Positions 20,962 to 32,202 are shown, counted from the first letter of the stretch. The stretch: DNA of 64,000 bases from Terana coerulea (GCA_024811115.1 JAKOGH010000892.1:1-64000), one strand, 5' to 3'. The notes: generated by a model from the letters alone, not told the origin. Numbers and translations are program-made.

Positions 20962-21210
20962 CTGTGATGACATGATTCATGTGGGATTATTTGCATGACC
21001 TTGACTAATGTTTTTGCTCAAGCGTACCTTGCGCCAGTGATCAAGCTTTGTAGTGTATTCTGGTACTTGGTCTGCCTCGTGTCGCCGACTTTGGTACACT
21101 CTCGCAAACTAGCTATGCAAATGCTCTGCTATAAAGCAAGCTGATTAGACCTAGGACAAACGCTTAATTTCAGTATAATTAGAGCACTACGTGCGCGACG
21201 TACGTCAGTT
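20962..21210 (-). promoter_or_regulatory. TPR-CHAT copy 1 5' UTR intron and upstream palindrome
   Basis: On the minus strand, AAG/GTACGCTTGAG (donor at 21027) to ATCACAG (end 20962) is a likely 5' UTR intron. The same arrangement is kept in copies 2 and 4. The palindrome GACGTACGTC at 21197-21206, inside ACGTGCGCGACGTACGTC, lies 265 bp before the ATG and recurs upstream of copy 2. ACGT cores suggest a bZIP site (inference). Confidence 0.5.
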
Positions 21211-23305
21211 ATTTTGCTCAGAACTTTGTTCATACCATGGTCAGACGTCGGGAAGAGACAAGTTGCGTCGGTTCGTGTGGCGTCGCGGTCAAATCGCGGT
21301 GCAGGTGCAGAATTAGGGCCTGAGTGCAGTCGGAAAATGCCGCCCAAAAGTCATCTCGCTGACATCAGACCCGCGCACGACGCTTGCCGCCATCCAGAGA
21401 CGCGCTGAACCTGTCCTCCGCCAACATCCTCCCCGCCAACGTTGGAGAACATCGGTACAACACGATGGTTCATTCAAGCACAGCGATGCGTCTCAGCTTT
21501 AAAGTCTTCAAGGGCTCGCTTTCCCTCGCTGCGGCACCGGTGTCTCCTTCCCTTGGTAGCACCGAAGTTCACCATCGCCCAACGGACTTGTCCTCGATTT
21601 GACACGCTCAACGAGCAGGATTGTGGGATGATATCGGTCATGGGGTGTGTCTAGAATCCCTGGTCAGTAGCCGTAGTCTTCTTGTGCTTGCTCCTGTTCT
21701 CACACAAGTTGGAAGATATCGACCTCGACTTGCTTACGGGACGTCGGTCTGTAGCTTCATCACGGACATCGGCGCAGGAAACGGGCGAGTAGATGCGAGG
21801 GATAGGTGCGTGGTCATGTTATTCAGCAGGTGTTGATGTTGAATGTTCCCTTCGTTTTGATAGAATTCAACATTTTACTGCTCAGGACCAAGATCTCCAA
21901 CCATTCGTGCACTCGCGTCAAGGCCTTCGCAGTAAGATATGTACGATTGCGGTCTGAGAGAAGGATGCCGACACACGAAATGCCGTGCCGTGCCCTAGCA
22001 GCCACTGCGAAGCAAGCGAACCTCCTGTTCGCCCTCATTCTCGCCGGCCGTACATTGCCCAGAATAACGACCTGCCGATACCGACAGAGCGGCCCACGTT
22101 CACCGAACAATGTCATCTCAATGGATACTAGCTCTGGAAAAGGGGAATGAATGCGGGGGTAGGTGTGTACTCAAGTTATCCGTCGGGTAGTGATACTGAA
22201 TGCGCCCCTTCGATTTCATAGGGTCCAACAATCTACTGGCTCTCTCTTCCTGGCCTTCGCGGCGTGATACATTTGATCTAAACTTGCGAGAAGAATATCC
22301 GTACACTCAACGTTGGGCCTATGCTGGAAGCCGCCAAAGAGCAAAACGACCTCCTAGTCACCCTCCCTCGCGCCGGCTTCGCGCGTACTCTGCGCGGAAG
22401 TTTGACACCGTTGATACCGAATCTCACTCACCGGGGGCTGCCCGATCTTATCTGTGGGCCGTAGACACTCGACAAACCGCAGGCCGCCATGCTCTGTAAT
22501 ACGGTAGCGCAAGCCGCACGGGCGTACCCTATTACTTGTCAAAATAAGGGGTCGCGTGGGTGGAAACGTCGGCGGGAAGGAAGGGGCAAACGCGCAAGCG
22601 TTCACGATGGATTCCGGTAAGCTATATACTCTACGGTATGACTCCAGACCTAACTACGATCACCAGGTACGAAAGCAGGCGCATGGAAGATGTCAGCTCT
22701 TCATGATCACTATTCGGTCCTCAGTATTCCATGCCAGTCAAACGCAACCATCACCCTGGAATACTTGCAACCCGCCATGCACGCATCATGTAATACCTGC
22801 GGGCCGCCATGATTCGGAAGGAGCTCGACCTCGAGAACGAGTCATGCTGGGTGCGAGTGGGAGCGACTTAGGTACATGAGGTCTCAAATCTACGGGTAGT
22901 AATAATGTCGCTCTTCAATTGCAAGTCGTGTACAATGGGCGCATATGTAACTATATGATCGCACTATATATTCAGGAACGGAAGTTGTTGTAACACGAAC
23001 TGTGTAGCGTAGAGGGGTAGTAGACAACGATTATATTCGAGGGACGAGAGTCCCGAGACTATACATGAGCAGTCAGGTACGACAAGACAAAGCCAGGGGA
23101 CTCTAAGCATAAGTGATGGCACAAAGGCCAGAGGCCGTGGCATAAAGACTAAGGGTCTAAGTAATCTAAGATAAGATAAGAGCGGAGCGCATCAGGAGAC
23201 GGAAAGGGAAACGGCGGGTTGATGCACCTGACGAAATCACAACAGAAGTACTGTGTTTGAACCCTCAGTTACAACTTGGAGATATTGTTCCACAACGCGG
23301 TGTCA
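21211..23305. other. Gene-poor region with a diverged tandem duplication
   Basis: 2.1 kb with no recognised gene. About 21790-22140 and 22145-22450 are diverged tandem copies: G(A/G)GGGATAGGTG.GT..TCA.GTTAT in both, followed by TGAATG..CCCTTCG.TT..ATAG and CAACA.T.TACTG. The shared GT...ATAG block looks like an intron, so an old exon-intron unit may be duplicated. Reading frames contain stops. Confidence 0.35.
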
Positions 23306-23361
23306 GCATTAGCTCAGCCATTCTTGTACTACACGCACAACACAACAGTCAGGCCATTACC

Positions 23362-26218
23362 TCACGCGCCGATGTGTAAGTAGTTTGCCCATCTCTCCAA
23401 CGCGTCCTCCGCTTTTGCCTTGCCCAGTTTCTTCCTCAGCTTCTGCGTCGCAATGTTCAGCGCCCTCGCAGCTCGCTTATGTCCCACCTCCGAAGGGTAC
23501 TTTGGGTCTGGCGCGGCAAGCATCTCCGTGTAGAAGAACTTCGCAAGATCGGGTCCGTCCTCGTCCTTCATTTGCCACATTGTCCCGACGACGCTCCGGA
23601 AGCCCGCGAACTGCATCGCCGCTGCGAGGTGGAGCGCTTCCTCGGACGCACTTCCCACCGTCTGCTCCGCGGTATGACACGCCGAAAGAAATGCGAACTC
23701 AGCATTAGGAATGTGGGATTGGATGATTCGGAGTAAGGTGAGTGCTTCTCCGTTGTGCAGCTTGAACGCTGACTGAAACGGCTCCATGGGAACGAGGCGT
23801 CCGTGGCAAGCGAAATGCACCCAGTTAGCATCCTGGAGCTCCTCAACGACCCTTTCAGCCGTTGCATCGCTGCCCTTCATCACCGCCACTGCGATCTTTG
23901 GTTGGAAACTCTGTAAATTGGCCAGCTCTTGGTTCACTTCACGCAGCGAGTCGTCGGCTTGCGCAACAACAAGTGCCTTCGATGGACTTCCTCTGGCAAC
24001 CTGCAGTGCATGAGAACGGGCTTCTATGAGGGCGGCGAGCGTCGGGGTATAAGATGAGATGTAGAGGTCGGACAGGTACTTCTTTGAGTGAGTCCCTCGG
24101 GTCTCGGGAGTTGGTCCTGCCGCATGCAGTGGTAAGCCACAGAGAACGGACGTAGGGCACCACCATATCCGTGCTCGCTCAGGGATATTCATGCCCCTCA
24201 GCCTCACCACAATAGGGCCAACCAACAAATCCCAGAGCACTTCCAAGCTATGCTGCAGTTTTGCACAATAGGCTTTTGGTGTTGACCCTAGCCCCCACTC
24301 CTTCGACGCTCCAGGAGACTGTCCGATAAGGCTTTCATATCTTTGTAGAAGTTGTCGGATAGGGGAACGCAAACTGGAGCAGAGTCACGTATGATAATCA
24401 AGGCGTCGGAATGATATTCACTGTGGTTGACAATGATAATCGGGCCCTCGACTGCCGCCTGTCGGAGTGTGTCGAAATGTGGCAACTTCAGAAAGGTTTC
24501 AAAGCCAGGGATACATCGAATTTGTTCGGCGAAGGCCTCAAACCTCTTGGCTAACTCTTCTTTCTTTTTCAGCATAGTCCCCAACGGATCGCCTTGCGTA
24601 TGATGGTCAGCGGCGGCAACATCCGACTGCTGAACACGGGTGTCGTCGAGAAATGGAATTGATGAGGTGGTGAGTTCTGCGAGCTGCTTGGCAGTGCCCT
24701 CAAACTCACGGCGTAACCTCTCGTATTTCTCGCCCAGACGGTCAAGTGGCGACCGCATACGCCGAACCTGAGACCAAAGAACGGCTCTACCTTGCTCAAG
24801 CATTGCGATGGCGGCGGGAAGGTCTTCTGATTCAATTCCATAAGACGCGCCGTCCAAAGGAATTGCGCTGTACTTGTGGACCACGTCGTGCTGCATTTCG
24901 AGAGTAGGAAGTATAATCAACGTTGGCTCCAGTAGCTCGACAAATATCTGGTAAGCTTTGAGGGTTGAAGAATGCCCCTCCATCCGTGCAATGCATGCCC
25001 AATATGAAGCTGCGTGGAGCTGGTGGGAGATTGGGCCAGAATGAATGGGATCTGTAGCGCAGGCTTCAAGCAGCTCTAGACATTCCGCTAGATAGGTCCT
25101 GCGCTCTGTATCGCGTAACGAGTGGCAAGACAAGATGTGGAGACGGAGCGCAAGATCGATGAGGAGGAGTTCCGGTGAGGGTGCCCGGGAGGAAGTAAAG
25201 CAAGGGCCTCGCGCTCCAACGCGATCGACTCCTCGAGATCGGGATTCTGCCCCAGCTGATCAAAGCGAGTTTGCAGTGCATTGGCTAGGTTGTGGAGGGG
25301 GCTGGCTCGGAGAGGGTGCCCAGAAGGACGTAAGGTAAGGGCCTCACGCTGCAACGTGATCGATTCCTCCAGATCGGGCCTCTGTCCCAGCTGCTCAAAG
25401 CGGGTCTGCAGCACAATGGCGAGGTTGCCGAGGGAGTAGAGCCGCTCGGGGTGCCCAGAAGGACGCAAGGCAAGGGCCTCGCGGTGCAGCGCAATCGATT
25501 CCTCGAGATCAGGCTTCTGCCCCAGCTGTTCAAAACGGCTCTGCAGCGCACTGCCTAGGCTTCCGAGGGAGTAGTGCCGGAGAGGGTGCCCAGAAGGACG
25601 CAAGGCAAGGGCCTCGCGCTGCAACACAATCAATTCCTCGAGGTCGGACTTCTGCCCCAGCTGCTCGAAGCGGGTCTGCAGTGCATTGGCGAGGTTGTTG
25701 AGGGAGTGCTGCTGGTGGGGGTGCCCAGAAGGACGCAAGGCAAGGGCCTCGCGTTGCAGCGCAATCGATTCCTCGAGATCGGACTTCTGACCCAGCTGCT
25801 CAAAGCGGGTCTGTAGCACAATGGCGAGGTTGCCGAGGGAGTAGAGCCGCTCGGGGTGCCCAGAAGGACGCAAGGCCAGGGCTTGTTGGTAATGTGCGAT
25901 GGATTCCTCACAATCTAGGATATCACCAAATAACTTGAAGTGACAGTCACACGCATGAGCGTAGTTATGGAAGACAGCTGCTCTGTCTTGGAACTCTGAC
26001 GCAGCGGGCATTGCGAGAAAGGCTTGATAATATTTAATGGCTTCATCGAGGTCTGATGGAACGGCGGTGGCCAGGAATCGGTGATGAAGTGTCATGGCCA
26101 ACTTGTAGAGACACGTCGGGTATTCTTTATCCTGTGGATCGCATGACGTGCAGGCGCGTCTGCGCTGCTCAACAGGGTCCTCATTCTCGTCTAGCGTCGA
26201 AACCGAAGTGGACTGCAT
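23362..26218 (-). pseudogene. TPR-CHAT copy 2, two frameshifts
   Basis: Same architecture as copy 1: MQSTSVSTLDENEDPVEQ, CTSCDPQDKEYPTCLYKLA, six GHP.R TPR units (about 25900-25150), middle region (AECLELLEACATD, RRMRSPLDRLGEKYERLR), then CHAT with both dyad residues (WVHFACHGRL; AFLSACHTAEQ). The frame breaks twice: near 25165, where one base is missing in AACTCCTCCTC (TPR end to middle), and near 24300, where AGTGGGGGCT needs a sixth G to restore SGGLGSTPKAY. All other frame is open and the catalytic residues remain. It is either a recent pseudogene or a gene with homopolymer errors. The second lesion is shared with copy 4. A 5' UTR intron (about 26296-26227) is conserved. Confidence 0.8.
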
Positions 26219-26226
26219 CTATGCGT

Positions 26227-26463
26227 CTGTCGTTATGTGCATGATATTGATTTATTAGCACGACTAGGCTTTGACTAGTAATTTGTTCAGACGTACCTCG
26301 GGACTGTCAAGTCCCCGCGTGAAATCGTGGTATTTGGTTTGCCTCGTACCGCCGAATTGCGTCAATGAGGTGTACAAAGGTCCTGCTGCGGACAGGTCTA
26401 ATAGGACGCATGATGTACATTTAACATCAGTGTAACCATAGCATTACGTGCATGACGTACGTC
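26227..26463 (-). promoter_or_regulatory. TPR-CHAT copy 2 5' UTR intron and upstream palindrome
   Basis: Minus strand: GTACGTCTGAAC (donor 26296), branch-like GTGCTAATAA, acceptor ACGACAG (26227). The palindrome GACGTACGTC at 26454-26463, in ACGTGCATGACGTACGTC, lies 236 bp upstream of the ATG, matching copy 1. Confidence 0.5.
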
Positions 26464-27319
26464 GAGTGCTTTACTCAGTGCGAGATGAGCTACTGTTCAA
26501 TGAGAGCAGGGACTGTCAAGCAACGGTTAAGTGTCGAGCAGTATGTGCTACATACCAATATGTGCAGGGGGCAAAATCGACGCGAAACCTCCGTTTCTGA
26601 TGGTCCAGACAGATAATAAACCAATGGGCTATGGGCTTTGCAAACCGTCTGACTTCAGCAATGGCCAACTGTGCGCCCAGAATGTGTATGTACGGACTGG
26701 TAACGTTACAGCAATCCAGAACCCCTGCGCTCGGGCCAGTCGGCCAATGGGTCTTGGATGCGTTGGAATGGTTGGTTGGGGCGTGGAGTGCAACAGCTGT
26801 GCATGTGAGGGAGGGAGTCGCACACGGCATCGCTTCCGGCTGCGCAAGGCAAGGGCGCGCGAAAACTCTCACTTATGCCCACGCTCAGGTGGCCGCGTGA
26901 CTTCATGAAAGTCTAAATCAAAGTTCTCCGTGAGCGCCTCAGTTTGACAGAACTGCCCTTCTTGCGGCCGAAGGAACAAGATAAGCCAATGCACACCTGA
27001 GAACAAGCGCGACCATTGCTGGATCCTAGACGTGCGGAACAACATAATATTGTGGAAGCGGACGTTTGGTCAAATGTACAACCATTCCTCTTGGCACAGG
27101 TTGGCCGAAAGCGTACACATTGCGCACAGCATCCCTGGACACGTGCATAAGCCTCAAGAATTCGCGAAACCAACGCGGTCCTTGCACTGCATTTCATATC
27201 TTGCTGTCCCACGTCGAGAGGTATCCAATAGTGAAGTGTCGCCGGGTTCACCACCATACATTACACTCCATGTATTCTGAGGATACCTGCACATCAGACA
27301 ATTACAGCTGAGAACAAAA

Positions 27320-27737
27320 ATCAGACCTGCAGTCATCCATTCCTCGAAATCGGGCTGGGAGATACGCGGCGTCCTTCTTTCTGCGCTCCAGAGCAGCGGC
27401 ATCTCAATGTGCATTTATTTTGGTAAAGATCATGGCAGCTACATTAATGAGCATGGTGGTTCCGATGCCCACAAACACAAGCTCCAAAGTATCTGAAACA
27501 CTGTGTATCAGCGATGTGCACTGAACGCTAAGAATGGTACACACCTCCTTATACGTGCTTCAGAGCATCTTGCACCCAAAGAGCACTGAACCAATTGCTA
27601 CTACGTCAGCAGTGGGACTGTGAAAGTCGATGTAGAAGACTCGCAGCCTGCGAAGTTGCCGAAGCATACGTGTAGACCAACAGCTGCACCCGCTGATACT
27701 ACCTCGGCAAGAGCAAGTGCGGTGTGGATGAGATGTC
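27320..27737 (-). pseudogene. MFS permease C-terminal fragment
   Basis: Minus-strand translation gives AAVGLHVCFGNFAGC (compare AAIGLHIGFGNFAG in the intact gene at 51876-54605), then LELVFVGIGTTMLINVAAMIFTKINAH, a TGA stop replacing Arg, then DAALERRKKDAAYLPARFRGMDD. This is the last transmembrane segment and tail of a DAL5-type permease. The rest of the gene is absent. It lies just upstream of TPR-CHAT copy 2 and is not seen in the other arm of the inverted duplication. Confidence 0.7.
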
Positions 27738-27796
27738 TCGACGCATCTGGGTGTGGCAACGGGATGGCTTGGGCTTTCATCTCTGATATGTTGCTT

Positions 27797-28254
27797 TTAC
27801 TTGGCCAGTGGACCTAGCATCAACGGCGGCGTGAGCCCTTGAACGCTGTGTTAGAAAGCTGTACTCACCTAGAGAGGCTTCGTCGACTACGACACTATGG
27901 TCGATCATGAAGCAGGTCACGGCTGAAAACGGAAGACGGTGTGAGTAAGTGGGAGATGAAACGCGCAAAAGGATGGAGAGACTTACAGCCTAGGCGTTCG
28001 GGGTCGGCCTTCACCTTTTCGGCGACACGTTTGATACCCGGAGCAGCGTCTACAAGGTGGACGGGCGATAATGAGTGAGAAATAGGCGTGTGTTGGGCGA
28101 GTGTACTGACGAAGGGGATCACTTTCGCCAAGACAGATGAAGGCAACGAGCTCAGCGTCGCTCAGGGCGACGATCTCTGCAGGAAACGCTCAACACTCGT
28201 AACCAGAGGGAACGACGGGCACCACTCACTCTTGTTCATATAAGCTGGATCCAT
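27797..28254 (-). CDS. Possible small protein of unknown function
   Basis: I do not recognise this protein. A spliced reading of five short exons gives about 70 aa: MDPAYMNKK, IVALSDAELVAFICLGE, NAAPGIKRVAEKVKADPERLG, SVTCFMIDHSVVVDEASLG, PLAK-stop. Supporting points are in-frame GT-AG junctions for every join, a first ATG at 28254 and conserved intron borders. About 165 bp covering the last exons and intron (27740-27900) match 58740-58945 in the broken AAA copy, where DDETLG precedes the same intron. It may therefore be a degraded fragment of a larger family rather than a separate gene. Confidence 0.3.
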
Positions 28255-28914
28255 GGCGAAAGAAAACCTTTTGCGACACGCAAAGCGTCCAGATGAGGTG
28301 GAGGGTGAAACGGAACACGGCGAGTCGACTCGCCGAGTGCGGAGCGTTTGCCCAAATCCGGCAATCAGCGGCTTTGGAATCAAACATAGCCAAATAAACA
28401 AATAAACGCAGCAACCGACGCCGACACGTGGCGGTTAAGCCCGACTTGAATTGTTCTGCCCAACAAATCCCTCACACCGCATTCCAAGTCTTCTGCTCTG
28501 CAGTCTATGCCAGCTATCCCTGTATAATGAAGTGCTTAATACGAGGAGTACAGCTTTGCTCGCACCGACTTCCTGCAATGCTTCACGTTCGCTCAGAGCG
28601 ATATTTCTGCTGAGATACCCTAGAACCGGTGCTGACACTGTACACTTCCAAGTACACAAGACCTGTGCTCCTTCTCTTTCATATGCTGTAGCCGCCTTCT
28701 GACACCCACATTCAAAGTAGGAAGCGTATGAAAGCTAATAACACAGCCAACGTGTTCCAGCGCCTGATAACGCATCTGGCTTTGCCGTTGTACTTGGATG
28801 GACTCGCTCTCCCCTTATAAGCTTCCTTTGGCAGTAAGAAATGTGGGCTATCTTCTGCCGTCTTCAAAGGGTCAACACTTACCCATCCTATCTGCAGACC
28901 ACTCTTCACGCAAC
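28255..28914. other. Divergent intergenic region
   Basis: 660 bp upstream of the unknown-family gene. CTTATAAGC at about 28815, 100 bp before the ATG, is a possible TATA box. Nothing else recognised. Confidence 0.35.
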
Positions 28915-30004
28915 ATGTCCGATTGGTTTCAAACGACGGATGCTCACAGGAAGTATGTCGACTTGATCCATCAGTCGTCGTTCAAGATGGCGACCTGGGA
29001 CCTGTCCGCCGACATCCAGGTTCGTGCTATGCGCCACGTATGACGCCGAAGGACTCACGTCCACCGTCTCCGTTCAGGCGGGCGACTTCGGCATCGTCAA
29101 CCGGGAAACTGCCGTGTTCGAGAAAGAAGGCAACATCTACACCCACCCCGAGACGGCAGATTTTGCCAAGGCTTATCCTACCAGCCCGGGTGAAACCAAA
29201 GATGTCCACGCCGTGAACTCCTACCACACCAGGATCCCTCTGCCCAAGACCGACGATTTCGCTAGCAGGTGAGTAACAGCGCCCTGCTCGCGGTCATTAT
29301 CCTTATGAATTTGGCATCTTAGACTCTTCTCCTTCGATGACGACTTTCCGCTCATGCCGAAGTTCAAGCGGTCACCTCCTACAGATCCTCTGACCACAAA
29401 GTTCGAATTCGACGCTAGACGAGGTGCTTTCCTCGTCATGCACAACTATCGCACGACCATCGTGCCCGATGAGTTTTGCAAAGCGTACATGCGGGAAGCG
29501 CAAAAAGCCCGGGACAGATGCCCTTTCTCAAGGGAAAGCTGCTCGTCGCGCACGGTGTTCGCTGCGACGGCTACATCCTCTACCTATCCAACAAAGGTCC
29601 GTCCTCAATCAACTTTACATCGCTGCGATGATGTTGACAGAGCTGGAACACAACAGATAAGGAGAGCATCCAAGTCTCCTTGAAGCCTGAGCGCGTCGCG
29701 GAGGCGACGGGTATCATCGAGAATGCCTGGGACCACGACCCAGGATCAGGCATATTCCGGCAGGAGTACAACAAGGACAAGGGGTATGTGCCGCTGTTCC
29801 TCGTCAAGGGCATCAAGCCACCTCCACCTCTGCGGCGCGAGACCCCTGACCCGGATGCCACGGACGGCGAGAGGTACGTGATATCATAAAGACGTAGATG
29901 GGAGACCTCTGCTGATGTTGTCGCTTAATAGTTGGCAAGAAATGGATGCTCCATGGGAATACCTGGATGATGATGGAGTGGAGGAGGATACAGACATGGA
30001 TTAA
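28915..30004 (+). CDS. Basidiomycete unknown family, acidic W-W-LDDDG tail (copy A), one frameshift
   Basis: Function unknown. Five exons (28915-29019, 29078-29268, 29323-29596, 29657-29873, 29932-30004). Features in order: YVDLIHQSSFKMATWD; AGDFGIVNRETAVFEKEGNI; a central segment FEFDARRGAFLVMHNYRTTI followed by VPDEFCKAYM; a segment that reads KGKLLVAHGVRCDGYILYLS only after a frame change; YVPLFLVKGIKPPPPLRRET; and an acidic tail SWQEMDAPWEYLDDDGVEED. The frame change needs one more A in the A5 run at 29502-29506, so the copy is either broken or misread there. Paralogues are at 41805-42822 and 55481-56580. No signal peptide, so probably intracellular. Divergent from TPR-CHAT copy 2. Confidence 0.7.
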
Positions 30005-30401
30005 GTGACTATCTTTCGCCACTCCTGAGGAACAGAGGAATCTCACGCAAATATCAGGGCTACCTGACCTTGAAGGAGCTCTTGTTCCCGATGTGAGAAC
30101 GCTGCACGATATTCTTGGACCGATGATATCTGGGGACGAGGGCTGACATGACACCCTCCTCGTCGGACAACACAAGTTCAGTCGCTCGGACATTCTTCTT
30201 GACGAACTGTGGCAAGGATGAAATGTCACTGGCTCGACATTGCAAGTACTGAGTTTGCTCATGAAACATGTAGTAATACACGAACGCAAAATGTAGCCGG
30301 GCCAAGAGCAAATATTTCATTTGACCAACCCAAACGTGACAATTAGTACATAGGTGATTATCATGTGCCGCAAGATTCATGCCCCGTTCTTCTCTAAATC
30401 G

Positions 30402-31824
30402 TTAAGACTCCCGATAAATCAGAATATCTTCCTCTGCCTCCCCATAGCCCGGCAATACAGGCGGTGGCCGACCTGCCCTCATAGCCCTCATCTCGCTCCT
30501 CAGCCTCTCGACCTCCTCCTCCAGCTGCTTCTCTCTCTGCGTGCTCGCCATCGAAGTCGTTAACGGTGAACCCGCGGCGGACGGGTCCGGCGGGACTGCA
30601 TGATGGGCAGTGTTGATTACGCTCTGCGGTAGCGGCGAAGGCGCAGAGACCGAGGTCATTTCTGGCGTGTACGTCGAGCTTGGGTCTGGCTGTTGAGAGA
30701 GTGAGGCGGGGAAGTGTGTTGAAGAGGGATTCTTTGAGTTGGTAATGGGATTCGACGCAGAATCTGCGGCAAAAGGCTGGACCGGGTTGGGCTTGCCGCT
30801 TACGCGGCGATAATAGACGAGCGCGAGTATGAGCAATGCTATTAGAGCAAGTCCACCTCCCACACCACTGACTACCTGGGCGACTAGTGACGAGCGTGAG
30901 GGTTTGGATAAATTTGACGACGTGGAAGTGGACGTAGTGGCAGACGACGACGATACTACGGAGCTTCCAACTGTAACGGTGGCGGTACTAAAGATGTTTG
31001 TGCCTGCACTGATTACGGTAAATAATCAAACGACGAATTCAGCGTTAGAGGCTGGACATAAACGCACATGGAGGTGGACGTAGCGGTGGACGTAGTGACG
31101 GGCGTAGTAGCGGACGACGGCGATACTACGGAGCTCAGAGCCGCGACGGGGTGGCATCGTCGACGTCTGTATCTGTTCTAATTGCGGAAAATGTTCAATA
31201 CAACAAATCCGGCGTTAGAGGCTGGGCATGGACGTACGTATAGATCGCATAGTCGAACAGTATCTGACTATTGTTACTGCCTGTCGCCGTGGCCACGACC
31301 GTATGCGGCCCCTGTGTCAAACCATCCTTCGCAAATACCGGCTGATTATAGAGGAAAAAAAGTTGCCCGCATTATTCCAGACAAACGAGCCAGCGTCTTC
31401 ACCATCAAGTGTGAAGTTGAGCGCGGTAAACACTTGAACCTCAAGGATGTTGAAGATCCATATCGCAGTCCCTATTCAAGCACGTCAGCTTCCACAATAT
31501 GTAATCGAGCAAGAGCAGCCCGAATGACACACCATTGAATTGTACTGCAAAATCAAACGGCACAGGGTATGCTCCCGGGACGTACGTCCCGTCGTGCCAA
31601 GTACCTCCACCGGCCTCACTAATCATGGGCTCGGCGGAGCAAGCATCGCACGCCGCGCCTTGGCGCCACCCAATCGATGGGTTGTAGGTGGGCTTGAGAC
31701 CTGTGATCGCGTCGCCAGTTTCATCGTCGATGGTCACGTTCGTGGGAGTACCCGAACACGTCGAGGCACATAGGAGCGCGAGAACGACCAGCACACCGCG
31801 AATGCCTAGAAGCTTGGAAGACAT
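30402..31824 (-). CDS. Secreted/single-pass membrane protein, basidiomycete family (copy 1), one frameshift
   Basis: Exons 31824-31533, 31471-31238 and 31008-30402. Signal peptide (LLGIRGVLVVLALLCAST), then a beta-rich ectodomain: TPTNVTIDDETGDAITGLKP, four Cys in CDACSAEP-type spacing, AGGGTWHDGTYVPG, FALNFTLDG-like strand, LFDYAIYT. A Ser/Thr linker, one transmembrane helix (GGGLALIALLILALVYYRR), and a cytosolic tail with a coiled coil (REKQLEEEVERLRSEMRAMR) and conserved end GYGEAEEDILIYRES. Known only as a recurrent agaricomycete family; the ectodomain looks like a carbohydrate-binding beta sandwich (inference). The frame breaks at the A7 run 31355-31361; one more base restores FFFLYNQPVF. 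The second intron is 229 nt because its acceptor region is tandemly duplicated. TATA at about 31935-31942. Confidence 0.65.
31086..31245 (-). repeat. Tandem duplication of an intron-exon border inside membrane protein copy 1
   Basis: About 31086-31245 duplicates about 30930-31085: both hold GT.CATG.CCAGCCTCTAACGC, ACCGTAATCAG or CCGCAATTAG, and GTAGTATCG.CGTCGTC. Using the distal acceptor (exon from 31008) keeps frame. The proximal one runs into a stop. Confidence 0.6.
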
Positions 31825-32202
31825 TGAGCCTTATACCTCGAAGGGAGTAATGCGCACGTTGCAGAGAAGAGCCACTCGGGCAGGGTAAGCGAAGAGGATA
31901 GGAAAGAAGCGCAGGCTGTGCGAAGTTTGCAAGAGTATATAGGTCGGATGCATCGAAGTCTAGCATCTTTAGATGTAAGCATTGTGCATAAGGTCTACAT
32001 GATGCTATGCATATGCTTACCGTTCTAGGCTTCAAGCTTCAAGAGCGTACGTCCAACGGCCAGACGATATAGTACCCGTTATCACATCGTCGCCGTAACC
32101 TAGAGATTCAGAGGCTTCCTTTCTGTTCCCTTCTCACCGTACATTAGAGTGTATTTGCAGTTCGGCGCTTCCATCTGTCCACCAATATCTGCCAACAAAT
32201 TA
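31825..32202. other. Upstream region of membrane protein copy 1
   Basis: About 380 bp. On the minus strand CCTATATACTC at 31935-31942 is a likely TATA box, about 110 bp before the ATG. Nothing else recognised. Confidence 0.4.

Larger units (their letters stand above)
23306..27120 (-). repeat. Inverted segmental duplication, arm 1
   Basis: In reverse complement this stretch matches about 59455-64000: the entire TPR-CHAT gene, its 5' UTR intron and promoter, and further upstream DNA (e.g. CAGCAATGGTCG.GCTTGTTC, CTGTTGCACTC.ACGCCCCAA, CAGAAACGG.G.TT.CGTCGATTTTG). It also continues downstream of the stop (GTACAAGAATG.CT.AGCT) up to the window end, so the true end of arm 2 is outside. Confidence 0.85.
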
